From Bacilli bacterium (GTDB lineage: Bacteria > Bacillota_I > Bacilli_A > RF39 > UBA660): a stretch of DNA of 44,963 nt. Of this stretch, positions 1 through 8,758 are shown piece after piece. The stretch lies in NCBI GenBank assembly GCA_017512495.1, contig JAFWGF010000038.1, forward strand, positions 1-44,963, given 5' to 3'. The number at the start of each line of letters is the position of its first letter. The first letter of the stretch is position 1. The position numbers were made by a program, and so were the translations under genes. Under the pieces are notes generated by a model. The model did no database searches. It was not told where the DNA came from and saw nothing but the letters and a program-made list of their open reading frames with translations.

Positions 1-1091
1 AAATTTAATTCTTTAATTAAACTAGAAGGATAATAACTATTAAAAGAAGATTCTAATTTATAAGATAAATACAAGTTATTAATTCTACTTAATAAATAAG
101 TAACTATTTCTTTTTCTCTATTATTTAAATAATTAGTTTTATATAACTTAACTTCTTCTTTAATACTATCTGATATATAATCAATATCTTTTCTAATCTT
201 AGGTAAACTATCTTGATTAAAACCTAGGACAAAAACATATTCATCTTCAGTAAATTCATTAGTATCTAAAGCTGTAATCTTAACAGACTTATCATATTTA
301 ATTTCTGGATAGTAAGTATTCTTTAATTTATCAATAAGTATCTTTTTATAAATATCATCTTTATCTAAAAAAGATAAACTATTAATAACTGAAACTAGTT
401 TTTTATTAGTAACTGAATTATTTTCTAAATTTAAAATATTGTTTTCTAAATAATTCTTTACTATTTTCGAACTATAAATAGAATTATTCATATTAATAGT
501 AATTGGTATTTTATAATAACTAAATATTTTCTTAATAGTATATAAATATTCTTCACTAATATTACAAAGATATATTTTATTAATATCTACTCCACTATTT
601 ATTAATTCTATTATTTTAAGACAAACAGCATTTACTTCTAACTCGATAGTTTTATATTCATATACTGGTACTTTAATAACACTTTTTTTATTATTAAATT
701 TATAATTCAAAGCTTCTTCTTCATATAAATCTAAGTCATAATAACCATTTACTTCAATATTAAAATCTTCTAAATATTTTTTAAAGTTTTTAGAAAAAGA
801 TAACAAATTATTTTTAATTAAATCTAATTTAATATTTTTTAAAAAACTTAGTTTATTATCTTTATAGGTATTATTAATATCTATTACATATAAATTATTT
901 AAATATACTTTCGCAACATCTATATTTAAATCATATTTATCCATTAAATAATAAAGAGCTCTTTCATCATAATTAAAATAGTATTTATTTAAATACTCTT
1001 CTTTTGTCATATATTTAACATTACTTAATTCATTATCTAAACTAAGTAATTTCATTTTAATATCATTTGGAGAAATAATAAGCTTTTTCAT
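1..1091 (-). CDS. AddB-like helicase/PD-(D/E)XK nuclease, N-terminal part (runs off the window)
   Basis: An open frame runs from an ATG at 1091 (preceded by GGTGGTAAT) to the window edge without a stop, giving about 363 residues. Around residue 290 it reads TEDEYVFVLGFNQDSLPKI, which resembles the 'VFVLGvNdGxlP' segment of AddB/RexB and UvrD-like helicase-nucleases that repair double-strand breaks. No Walker A motif is visible in the N-terminal part, as in helicase-dead AddB-type subunits, and the segment comes earlier than in typical AddB, so the protein may be a shortened form. The nuclease domain would lie beyond the window. The reading frame is certain; the family assignment is moderate. 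Confidence 0.6.
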   Translation of the reverse strand, partial: MKKLIISPNDIKMKLLSLDNELSNVKYMTKEEYLNKYYFNYDERALYYLMDKYDLNIDVAKVYLNNLYVIDINNTYKDNKLSFLKNIKLDLIKNNLLSFSKNFKKYLEDFNIEVNGYYDLDLYEEEALNYKFNNKKSVIKVPVYEYKTIELEVNAVCLKIIELINSGVDINKIYLCNISEEYLYTIKKIFSYYKIPITINMNNSIYSSKIVKNYLENNILNLENNSVTNKKLVSVINSLSFLDKDDIYKKILIDKLKNTYYPEIKYDKSVKITALDTNEFTEDEYVFVLGFNQDSLPKIRKDIDYISDSIKEEVKLYKTNYLNNREKEIVTYLLSRINNLYLSYKLESSFNSYYPSSLIKELN

Positions 1092-1115
1092 ATTACCACC
1101 AATAATATTATAGCA

Positions 1116-1140
1116 TGAAAAAAGCAGAAATTATTCTGCT
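1116..1140 (-). terminator. Rho-independent terminator of yceD-rpmF
   Basis: On the minus strand, AGCAGAA and TTCTGCT pair around a 4-nt loop, followed by a T run. The rpmF stop codon (1131-1133) lies in the loop. Confidence 0.85.
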
Positions 1141-1337
1141 TCTTTTACAACTTCAACTTTTCCTTTGTATGATCCACATTTTGAACAAACTCTATGTGGT
1201 TTAATCATTTCCCCACAACTTGGACATTTAGTCATTCCAGGAATATCCATAGCGTTATGGCTTCTTCTCATTCTCTTTCTAGTTTTAGAAACCTTACGGA
1301 AAGGAACAGCAAACATTTGAATATCTAACTTCATCAT
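1131..1337 (-). CDS. rpmF: 50S ribosomal protein L32
   Basis: Small basic protein of 68 residues with the L32 signature: [18 protein letters not shown] near the N-terminus, then CPSC and CSKC pairs that form the zinc ribbon of the C+ form of L32. It is a structural component of the large ribosomal subunit. The start is placed at ATG 1337 because AAAGGAG lies upstream at proper spacing; a longer frame from 1358 would put this ribosome binding site inside the gene. A short MMKLDIQMF leader precedes the usual AVPFRK start, so a downstream ATG is possible. It follows yceD by 7 nt, the classic yceD-rpmF pair, and ends in its own terminator. Confidence 0.96.
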   Translation of the reverse strand: MMKLDIQMFAVPFRKVSKTRKRMRRSHNAMDIPGMTKCPSCGEMIKPHRVCSKCGSYKGKVEVVKEAE

Positions 1338-1344
1338 ATGATAA

Positions 1345-1821
1345 TCACTCCTTTTCAATATCTTTTAATAACTCACTAAATGGATTGTTTTCTAACTTTA
1401 GTTCATCTTCACTAATTAATCTCCATCCATCCCCATGAAATTTACTGAGATCTTGTTCCTTAGTAAACTGTAAGGGGATCTCTAGTACTATATTTTCCCA
1501 CAAAAAGCTTAAAATATCAAGCAAATTTTCATTTTTTAAGTTATTTTCTCCAATAAAATCACTATATTCTATTGTGAACGGGTATGAAACATTTTCTAAA
1601 CTAATTGAATCTGGTATGATCATTTCTCCATCAATAGTACATTCAATATAATCATTTAATTCATTAGATTCATTTTCTTTTCTAATTATTTTACCTATAA
1701 CATTAATATTACTTAGTTCTTTTATTTCAGTATTTTTATAATAACTATTATCTATTTGATAATTCCCACTAATATCTATTTCTTCTACAGTATTACTATG
1801 TAATAAACTTAAATCTATCAT
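1345..1821 (-). CDS. yceD: YceD/DUF177 family protein (23S rRNA accumulation protein)
   Basis: 158-residue acidic protein of the DUF177 family, which is almost always encoded directly upstream of rpmF and is linked to 23S rRNA accumulation in plants and bacteria. The C-terminal half shows the family pattern: [13 protein letters not shown], where the usual paired cysteines are reduced to one, then [20 protein letters not shown], close to the conserved 'D..p.lwE.i.LeiP' block. A GGTG-type ribosome binding site precedes the ATG at 1821. Co-transcribed with rpmF. Confidence 0.85.
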   Translation of the reverse strand: MIDLSLLHSNTVEEIDISGNYQIDNSYYKNTEIKELSNINVIGKIIRKENESNELNDYIECTIDGEMIIPDSISLENVSYPFTIEYSDFIGENNLKNENLLDILSFLWENIVLEIPLQFTKEQDLSKFHGDGWRLISEDELKLENNPFSELLKDIEKE

Positions 1822-1828
1822 AATACAC

Positions 1829-2407
1829 CTACTTATTAATAGCTACTGAAGAGTTTTCCTCTACTAATTGAATAACTCCATTATAATACATTTCACTACC
1901 AGCAGGTAGTTTACTATCTTGTTTAATCCATACTCTAATAGAAATATTATTAGTATCTAAAGCTTCTACTTCATTATCTAATAAAACTCCATCTTCTAAT
2001 TCATCTAAATTATATATTTCTGTATCGTCTTTATCTGCTTTAACTGAAATCCTAATATCTTCTTTAGGTATTAAACTTTCTTTATCATACTCTTCATTCT
2101 TTTCATTATTATCAAGTATTTTTACTTTATATCTAACATTTTCAGTTAGATTATTTTTAATAGTTATTGTATATGCCTTTGAAGATAAACCAACTGAATC
2201 TGTTACAGGAGTAATTTTATCAATAGTAATCTTATCCCCACTAGCTTCATGATATGTTACATCCAAAGAATCTGAGTTAAAATCAATATTACGATTATTT
2301 TGAAATTTATTATAAATAAAATAAGTTGAGATTACTGCGAGTAATAAAATAAAAGTAATATATACAGTATTCTTAATAAATTCTTTTCTTCGATTATATC
2401 TATACAT
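1829..2407 (-). CDS. Membrane-anchored protein of unknown function with an extracytoplasmic beta-rich domain
   Basis: 192 residues from ATG 2407, chosen because GGAGAGG sits 6-7 nt upstream; the longer GTG frame (2413) abuts that site. A basic N-terminus (YRYNRRKEF) precedes one hydrophobic segment at about residues 12-32, so the rest probably lies outside the membrane. The exposed part is a likely beta-sandwich: it contains AYTITIKNNLTENVRYKVKI and a final block around SKLPAGSEMYYNGVIQL. The architecture resembles the product at 31619-32155 (anchor plus 'IKNNgtlp.ki', 'slspGeElEYkm'), suggesting a lineage family of anchored proteins. No function can be assigned. It ends 8 nt before yceD. Confidence 0.75.
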   Translation of the reverse strand: MYRYNRRKEFIKNTVYITFILLLAVISTYFIYNKFQNNRNIDFNSDSLDVTYHEASGDKITIDKITPVTDSVGLSSKAYTITIKNNLTENVRYKVKILDNNEKNEEYDKESLIPKEDIRISVKADKDDTEIYNLDELEDGVLLDNEVEALDTNNISIRVWIKQDSKLPAGSEMYYNGVIQLVEENSSVAINK

Positions 2408-2490
2408 AAACACCTCTCCATGTAATATAATTATCTATCTTTTTTTATAAATATAAAATGCTTTTAAACATTTTATTTAGTTTTTTACAA

Positions 2491-3396
2491 TTATTTACAT
2501 AGCTTATTTAAAACACTATAAACTGCTTCTAAAGTATTACAAGTAACAATAAAACAACTATTATGACAAAATCTAAGACCTTTTATTCCAGAAACTTCTT
2601 CTAAATCACCATTAGTTAAGCCAGCCCATTCTTTTGGAAAAGGCATTCTACTTTCCTTATCACTACTACTTTTAGGTACTGTTTTAATTGCATAACCTCC
2701 ACGATTAGAAGGAAAAGCAACAAATTTAATATTATTATATTTTTCATCACTTATAATTGTCTCTTCATATGGTAAAAACTCATCTAAAACTATATATTCT
2801 TTATCATTTTCTATATCATTTAAAACTTCTTTTACTTTTATATCAGCTTGAACTTTACCATTAATATAAATTATATCTTCATATAATATCTTTTCAGCAA
2901 CTTCTACTGCTTTAACAAATTGTTCACTTTCATCTTCCATAGATTCATATCCTGGATTAAATAGCTTTATAACATTACTTAATGTTTTTACTTTATAATT
3001 AGCTTCAATCTTTGGAAAGAAACCATTATCATCCGCATCAATTGCTTCTATTAAGTCTTTATCTACTCCTACAAATAATGAATCTATATTATCATAATTA
3101 TTCTTTTCTAAATATTCTTTTCCAAAACGTTTCCATAGTAAACCTATAGAACTATAAGTAATACCATTATCTCTTTTTAAAGCATCTATTTGATGATGAT
3201 CAAATTCTTTTCTACCAATGTCATAAACAAAAGTATTAGGCTGTACTTTTTCCCAGTCTATTTCTGAAATACGATATACTTTTAAATCACCTAAATACAG
3301 ATGAAGAAACGCAGTTGCGAATACTTCATCAGCATGCATAGTACCATTATGCGTAATACAATTAGCTTCATTATAGTTATTAACTACTGTAATCAT
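2491..3396 (-). CDS. MYG1/UPF0160 family protein, DHH-like metal-dependent hydrolase
   Basis: 301 residues, full length for the MYG1 family. The N-terminus carries THNGTMHADEVFATA (about residues 15-29) and then VYDIGRKEFDHHQ with the DHH triad near residue 66, the metal-binding signatures of this group. Eukaryotic MYG1 is a 3'-5' RNA exonuclease; bacterial members are poorly characterised, so nuclease or phosphoesterase activity is inferred from the family. The C-terminal block (WAGLTNGDLEEVSGIKG, FCHNSCFIV) is also typical. Cytoplasmic, with no signal sequence. It lies 12 nt downstream of the metallopeptidase gene. Confidence 0.9.
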   Translation of the reverse strand: MITVVNNYNEANCITHNGTMHADEVFATAFLHLYLGDLKVYRISEIDWEKVQPNTFVYDIGRKEFDHHQIDALKRDNGITYSSIGLLWKRFGKEYLEKNNYDNIDSLFVGVDKDLIEAIDADDNGFFPKIEANYKVKTLSNVIKLFNPGYESMEDESEQFVKAVEVAEKILYEDIIYINGKVQADIKVKEVLNDIENDKEYIVLDEFLPYEETIISDEKYNNIKFVAFPSNRGGYAIKTVPKSSSDKESRMPFPKEWAGLTNGDLEEVSGIKGLRFCHNSCFIVTCNTLEAVYSVLNKLCK

Positions 3397-3408
3397 ATAT
3401 ACCTCTTT

Positions 3409-4074
3409 CTAATTACGATCTCTTGCGATTAATACTAAACGTAATACCTGTAGTGCAGCAGTTGCGACAGCAGCTACATAAGTAAGAGCTGCAGCTGTTA
3501 ACATTTTACGACAATATTTATGTTCATCTGCACTTACTATTCCAAGTTCAGTAATTTGTTTTAAAGCTCTAGAACTAGCATTAAATTCTACTGGTAATGT
3601 AATTAATTGAAAAGCTAAAATAACTAATTCCATAATAATACCAATTCTAATAAAACCTATTGCTCCCATAACCAAACCAATCATAATCGCAACATAACCC
3701 AAAGTAGAAGCAATATTTACAAGTGGTACAATACTACTTCTAAGCCTTAAAAAGAAATATCCATCTTTATCTTGAATAGCATGTCCACATTCATGTGAAG
3801 CAACACTAACAGAAGCTAATGATGTATTATTGTAAATATCTGTTGATAGTCTAACTACTTTAGATCTTGGATCATAATGATCAGTTAATGTACCCGGTTG
3901 TTCCTCAACTTTTACGCTCTTTAAACCATTTGCATTTAAAATCTTTCTCGCAACATCTGCGCCAGATAAACCTTTTACGGCTTTAATTCTTCTAGTTTGA
4001 TTATAAGCACTATTAATATAAGCCTGTGCACCTAATGTAATTATTAACGTAATTCCTAAAATTATCATTTCCAT
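3409..4074 (-). CDS. Membrane-bound neutral zinc metallopeptidase (YugP family)
   Basis: About 221 residues from ATG 4074, preceded by GAGAGG at good spacing. It belongs to the Zn_peptidase_2 family (YugP-like). The catalytic HExxH reads SVASHECGHAIQ near residue 93, and a downstream PVEFNASSRA carries the likely third ligand. Hydrophobic segments are seen at the N-terminus, at about residues 110-150 and at the C-terminus, so the enzyme is embedded in the membrane. The substrate is unknown; a role in membrane protein turnover is inferred from the family. Read in the same direction as the flavoprotein genes upstream. Confidence 0.88.
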   Translation of the reverse strand: MEMIILGITLIITLGAQAYINSAYNQTRRIKAVKGLSGADVARKILNANGLKSVKVEEQPGTLTDHYDPRSKVVRLSTDIYNNTSLASVSVASHECGHAIQDKDGYFFLRLRSSIVPLVNIASTLGYVAIMIGLVMGAIGFIRIGIIMELVILAFQLITLPVEFNASSRALKQITELGIVSADEHKYCRKMLTAAALTYVAAVATAALQVLRLVLIARDRN

Positions 4075-4106
4075 AATTATCACCTCTCTAATATTATAGC
4101 ATAAAA

Positions 4107-5693
4107 TTAATCTATTTTATATTTCTTAATTATTTCTTCTGCTACTTTTATCCCATCAATCGCGGCTGTAGTAATACCACCAGCATAACCAGCACCTTCA
4201 CCACAAGGATAAACTCCTAAAATATTACTTTGAAACTCTTCATTTCTCTTAATAATAACTGGTGAACTAGTTCTTGACTCTATACCTAAAAGAACTGCAT
4301 CTTCTCGATCAAAACCCTTAATTTTTCTACCAAAATTATCAATTCCCTCTTTTATAGAATCAACTATTTCTTTATTAAATAAATCATTTAAATTACTAAG
4401 AGTATATTTTCCCTTTGTATTAGGAATAATTTCTCCTAATTCTTCACTGACTTTGTTATTTTTAAAATCTTTATAAAGTTGAACTGGAATGAAACCCTTT
4501 CCTAAATCATATGCCTTTTCTTCTAATCTTCTTTGAAATTCTATTCCAGAAAACAATTCATTTCCAAAGTCTTTACTATCTACTGTTACTACAATCGCAC
4601 TATTAGAATTTCTTTCGTCTCGCTTATAGTTACTCATTCCGTTGACTACTAGTCTATTCTTTTCACTAGAAGCATTTACTACAAAACCTCCCGGACACAT
4701 ACAGAATGAATATACTCCTCTACCAGTACTAGTTTGATATGTTAATTTATAACTAGCTGGAGGTAATAACTTATAATTATCACCATACTGACTCTTATTA
4801 ATCATATCACTAGGATGTTCTATTCTAAGTCCTATTGCGAATGGCTTAGATTTCATTTCTAAATGATTATTATTTAACATATAAAAAGTATCTCTGGCAG
4901 AATGCCCTATTGCTAAAACTAAAACGCTACAGTCAATTCTTTCTTTATTATTAATTTCTATTCCAATTATTTTATTATCTTCAATTACTAAATTAGTTAA
5001 CTTAGTATTATATAAAAATTCTCCACCTCTATTAATAATCTTATTACGCATATTAATAATAACTTCTCTTAATATATCTGTACCAATATGAGGTTTTTGT
5101 AAATACATTATTTCTTCAGGAGCACCGTTTTCTACAAATATTTCAAATACTTTCTTACCTCTAAACATTTTATCTTTAATTAAAGTATTTAACTTACCAT
5201 CAGAAAAAGTACCTGCTCCACCTTCTCCAAACTGAACATTTGATAATTCATTTAATTTATTAGTTTCAAAGAACTTATTAACTGTTTTAACTCGATCTTC
5301 AACCTTTTCCCCTTGTTCAATAATAATTGGTTTATATCCTAATTCTGTTAATAGGTAACTACAAAATAAACCACTAGGTCCACTACCAACTATTACTATT
5401 TTATTATCAAGTTTCTCATTACCACTTTCCGGAAAAACATATTCTTCTTTAGGACTAAGAAAGATATCACTACTATTATTGTTACTTAATATTTTATTTT
5501 CTAAATCAGTATCTACATCAAATTCATAAACATACAAAATATTGTTTTTATCACGCGCATCAATAGACTTTTTAATTATTGTAAAACTCTTAATATCACT
5601 TTCTTTTGTCTTTAAAATATGACTAATCTTTTTCTTTAAATGATCATTATTATCATTTGAAATAGGTATTTTTACTTGTCTTATTCTAATCAT
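4107..5693 (-). CDS. FAD-dependent dehydrogenase (COG2509-type)
   Basis: 528 residues from ATG 5693, which overlaps the end of the upstream flavoprotein gene by 8 nt (ATGATTAG). After a domain of about 90 residues comes the dinucleotide-binding motif VIVGSGPSGLFCSYLL at about residues 98-113, then FGEGGAGTFSDGKLNT and a C-terminal PCGEGAGYAGGITTAAIDG, all typical of the uncharacterised FAD dehydrogenases of COG2509. It likely binds FAD non-covalently in the cytoplasm; the substrate is unknown. Start choice: the longer GTG frame (5702) overlaps the ribosome binding site. Confidence 0.88.
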   Translation of the reverse strand: MIRIRQVKIPISNDNNDHLKKKISHILKTKESDIKSFTIIKKSIDARDKNNILYVYEFDVDTDLENKILSNNNSSDIFLSPKEEYVFPESGNEKLDNKIVIVGSGPSGLFCSYLLTELGYKPIIIEQGEKVEDRVKTVNKFFETNKLNELSNVQFGEGGAGTFSDGKLNTLIKDKMFRGKKVFEIFVENGAPEEIMYLQKPHIGTDILREVIINMRNKIINRGGEFLYNTKLTNLVIEDNKIIGIEINNKERIDCSVLVLAIGHSARDTFYMLNNNHLEMKSKPFAIGLRIEHPSDMINKSQYGDNYKLLPPASYKLTYQTSTGRGVYSFCMCPGGFVVNASSEKNRLVVNGMSNYKRDERNSNSAIVVTVDSKDFGNELFSGIEFQRRLEEKAYDLGKGFIPVQLYKDFKNNKVSEELGEIIPNTKGKYTLSNLNDLFNKEIVDSIKEGIDNFGRKIKGFDREDAVLLGIESRTSSPVIIKRNEEFQSNILGVYPCGEGAGYAGGITTAAIDGIKVAEEIIKKYKID

Positions 5694-6906
5694 TATCTTC
5701 ACCTATATCTTTACCTGCAAGTAAACCGCTTATCCAGCAAGTAGTTAAGTTATATCCACCACAATTACCGTTCATATCTAATAATTCTCCTATTATATAT
5801 AATCCTTCTATAATATTAGATTCCATTGTTTGATAATTAATTTCACTTAAAGGTATACCTCCATTACATATTTGAGCACTATCATATGATTTTGTTCCTG
5901 TAATAGGTATTTCTAAGCTTCTTAAGTTATGACATAATCTTAATTTTTCTTCATTAGTTAAATCTTTATAATAACTATTTCCTTTTAAATCACTAACTTT
6001 AATAAGCATATTAACTAATTTATAGTTTAAAAATCCTTCTAATAATTCAGTTAGATTCTTATTACTATTCTTTTTACTATAATTATCTAACCATGGTGTA
6101 ATTAATGTTTCTATAAAAGGTACTAAGTTAATTTTAATTACTTCTTTTCTACCTTCATCTAATCCCCTAGTAACATAATTGCTTAAATTAAATGTACATA
6201 TACCACTAATACCATAATTAGTAAATTGTAATTCTCCTACTTCTGAATCAAGATATTTATTATCTTCAAACAATTCCATATAAACATCAGTTCTAACTCC
6301 ATCTATCTCTTTTAAATATTTAAAATCTGATGTTAATTGAACTAATGCTGGAAGAGGTTTAATAATACTATGTCCTAGTTTTTCTAACAAACTATATCCT
6401 AATCCATCACTACCTGTCTTAGGATATGCTTTACTTCCCATTGAAACAATTAATTTATCACACGTATATTCTTTATCAAAACATTTAATAATAAACTTGT
6501 CTTTCTTTTCAATATCAAGTACTTCACTATTACAAATAATTTCTATTCCTTTTGATTCAGCTTCATGAAGTAATACATTTTTAATAGTAATAGCTTGATT
6601 AGAAAATGGATAATAATAACCATTCTTAATCTTTGGAATAACACCTAATTCATCAAAGAAATCTTTAACACTATTTAGATTCTTATCACTAATTATCTTA
6701 TTAACAATATCAATATTATTACTATGATAATTTTTAGTACTAAATACTTCGTTAAAATAATTACATTTACCATTACCAGTTAATAATAATTTCTTCAATG
6801 GACTACTATTCTTTTCTAATAAAATAACATTATTATTCTTATTTTTTGCTTTAATAGCTGCGGTAATACCACTAGGACCTCCACCTATTACAATAATATC
6901 ACTCAT
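5686..6906 (-). CDS. BaiN/HI0933-family flavoprotein
   Basis: 406 residues, normal for the HI0933/YhiN/BaiN family. IVIGGGPSGITAAI at the N-terminus binds the FAD ADP moiety; LLLTGNGKCNYFN and SMGSKAYPKTGSDGLGY are hallmark family blocks, and the C-terminus has GELLDMNGNCGGYNLTTCWISGLLAG. Some family members reduce bile-acid intermediates, but that function cannot be assigned from the sequence alone. First gene of a two-flavoprotein operon, with an AAGGAGG ribosome binding site and a TATAAT (6931-6936 on the opposite strand) upstream in the divergent promoter region. Confidence 0.9.
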   Translation of the reverse strand: MSDIIVIGGGPSGITAAIKAKNKNNNVILLEKNSSPLKKLLLTGNGKCNYFNEVFSTKNYHSNNIDIVNKIISDKNLNSVKDFFDELGVIPKIKNGYYYPFSNQAITIKNVLLHEAESKGIEIICNSEVLDIEKKDKFIIKCFDKEYTCDKLIVSMGSKAYPKTGSDGLGYSLLEKLGHSIIKPLPALVQLTSDFKYLKEIDGVRTDVYMELFEDNKYLDSEVGELQFTNYGISGICTFNLSNYVTRGLDEGRKEVIKINLVPFIETLITPWLDNYSKKNSNKNLTELLEGFLNYKLVNMLIKVSDLKGNSYYKDLTNEEKLRLCHNLRSLEIPITGTKSYDSAQICNGGIPLSEINYQTMESNIIEGLYIIGELLDMNGNCGGYNLTTCWISGLLAGKDIGEDND

Positions 6907-6969
6907 AGGACAACCTCCTTAATCAAACATATTATATCAAAAAAAGCTAATTATTACTACTAAATAATA

Positions 6970-6998
6970 TTGTTAAAAAAGTAAATTTAATATATACT
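6970..6998 (+). promoter_or_regulatory. Promoter of the plus-strand deacetylase gene
   Basis: TTGTTA (6970-6975), a 17-nt spacer and TATACT (6993-6998), 15 nt before the ATG at 7014. A minus-strand TATAAT for the flavoprotein operon lies at 6931-6936, so this intergenic region is divergent. Confidence 0.7.
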
Positions 6999-7013
6999 AA
7001 AGATGGTGATAAT

Positions 7014-8660
7014 ATGAGTAAGAAGAAATATAAATTAAAACATAAAAAAAGTATTTTAATATGCATTATATTATTAATTATCTTAGCTATAGGAGGATTC
7101 TTTATCTATAAAAAGCTAAGTAATGATAAAGCTATAAAAACATTAAAAGCTAACTATAATCAATATATTATTACTAATAAAAAAGCTAATTTATATGATA
7201 AAAAACATAATAAAATAGGAACCATCTCAAGTGGCTACTATTTAGAATTAACTAAAATCAGTAATCTAACTCTTAAGAATAAATATCTACAGATTAACAA
7301 TACTCCTTATTATCTTTCTTATAAAGATATTAAGAAAACTGAGCAAAGAAAAGAAAAAGAAATTGAAAAAGATAATAATTCTTATTATTTAGATCTTAAT
7401 AAAAAGCTTATAACTAATAAAAAGATATCTTTATTAAAAGATAAGAAAAAAGTAGTTACTTTAAATAAATTAACTACTGATATTAGAAGTATTGATGATA
7501 ACTATTACTATATCAACTTTTTAGGAGAAGATTTAAAAGTAAAAAAGACAAAATCTATAAAAATACAAAACGGTAAGGAAACAAAAGATAACAGTTATAT
7601 AACTACTATTGTTTATGATAAGATTAGTGATAATTGTTCTGAAGATACTTGTTTCCATCCTAATAGTATTAAAGCTCATATCAACAGATTACAAAAAGAA
7701 GGATATTATTTTATAACTGGTGACGATTATATAAGATATTTAAAAGGATATGTTAATTTAAAAGATAAAGCTGTTGCTTTATATACTAAAGAAAGTAATG
7801 ATTTTACTAAACAAATAGAAGATGAATTAAAAGTTAAAATTAATTCTACTAATAATTTAAAATTTACTAATAATAATAAAAAGACAACTAGAAATGATAA
7901 ACTTGATAACATAAATAATTATTATCCTAAAAAATATATGATAATTGATGAATACTTAAAAATGGCTGAAGGACAAGATGTTACAGATAATGGTCAAGGT
8001 GATATAGCAACTGCAATACCTGTAGTTAATTATCATTTCTTCTATGATGCTTCTACTGAAACGTGTAACGAATCTATTTGCTTATCTACTCAAAAATTTG
8101 AAGAACAATTAAAATGGCTACAAGAAAACAATTATAAAACATTAACTATTAATGAATTTGTAGATTGGAAAGAAGGATATATTGAATTACCTAGTAAATC
8201 TGTCTTATTAACTGTAGATGATGGAGCTATGGGTACTGGTAAACATAATGGTAATAAATTAATTCCATTATTAGAAAAATATAAACAACATGCAACTTTA
8301 TTCTTAATCACTGGCTGGTGGGAAATAAGTAACTATCAATCACCATATTTAGATATTCAATCACATACTCATGATTTGCATTATGAAGCACAATGTGCTG
8401 ATGGTCGAGGTAAGGTAGCTTGTTCTGATTATAATACAGTTAAAAATGATTTAACTAATTCGTTAACTGCATTAAACGGTGATAAAACATCATTCTGTTT
8501 CCCATTCTATTCATATGATAAAGAATCACTACAAGTATTAGATGATTTAGGATTTAGAGTAGCCTTTATTGGAGGAAACGCCAGAGCTACTAGATCACAA
8601 AAAAATCACTTAGTAACAAGATATCCAATCTTAAGCGATATTACGCTAAACGCTTTATAA
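7014..8660 (+). CDS. Membrane-anchored polysaccharide deacetylase (NodB domain) with a degenerate duplicate domain
   Basis: 548 residues. A basic N-terminus and one membrane segment (about 15-32) precede an SH3-like region (about 50-110). The C-terminal NodB domain contains LLTVDDGA (about residue 399, the usual TFDDG), SHTHDLH (about 449-453, the metal-binding H-x3-H) and FCFPFYSYD. This suggests removal of acetyl or related groups from wall polysaccharide outside the cell. Residues about 197-262 repeat the entry to the NodB domain (compare DNCSEDTCFHPNSIKAHINRL with ETCNESICLSTQKFEEQLKWL), but the DDG site is replaced by LYTKES, so the first copy looks catalytically dead. It is the only plus-strand gene and has its own promoter and terminator. 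Confidence 0.85.
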   Translation: MSKKKYKLKHKKSILICIILLIILAIGGFFIYKKLSNDKAIKTLKANYNQYIITNKKANLYDKKHNKIGTISSGYYLELTKISNLTLKNKYLQINNTPYYLSYKDIKKTEQRKEKEIEKDNNSYYLDLNKKLITNKKISLLKDKKKVVTLNKLTTDIRSIDDNYYYINFLGEDLKVKKTKSIKIQNGKETKDNSYITTIVYDKISDNCSEDTCFHPNSIKAHINRLQKEGYYFITGDDYIRYLKGYVNLKDKAVALYTKESNDFTKQIEDELKVKINSTNNLKFTNNNKKTTRNDKLDNINNYYPKKYMIIDEYLKMAEGQDVTDNGQGDIATAIPVVNYHFFYDASTETCNESICLSTQKFEEQLKWLQENNYKTLTINEFVDWKEGYIELPSKSVLLTVDDGAMGTGKHNGNKLIPLLEKYKQHATLFLITGWWEISNYQSPYLDIQSHTHDLHYEAQCADGRGKVACSDYNTVKNDLTNSLTALNGDKTSFCFPFYSYDKESLQVLDDLGFRVAFIGGNARATRSQKNHLVTRYPILSDITLNAL

Positions 8661-8672
8661 ACATCGTTAAAT

Positions 8673-8697
8673 AAGAAGGTTTTATCCTTCTTTTTTA
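8673..8697 (+). terminator. Rho-independent terminator of the deacetylase gene
   Basis: AAGAAGG and CCTTCTT pair around a 6-nt loop and are followed by a T run, 12 nt after the stop codon. Confidence 0.9.
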
Positions 8698-8758
8698 TTC
8701 TGAAAATCATAATTATATATACTGAGTATTGCATTTTTATATTAATTTATTTTAATTT

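Noticed and set aside
2414..2490. Hairpin AAAATG/CATTTT downstream of the MYG1-type gene as a terminator.
   Set aside because: It is not followed by a clear T run on the coding strand; too weak to call.
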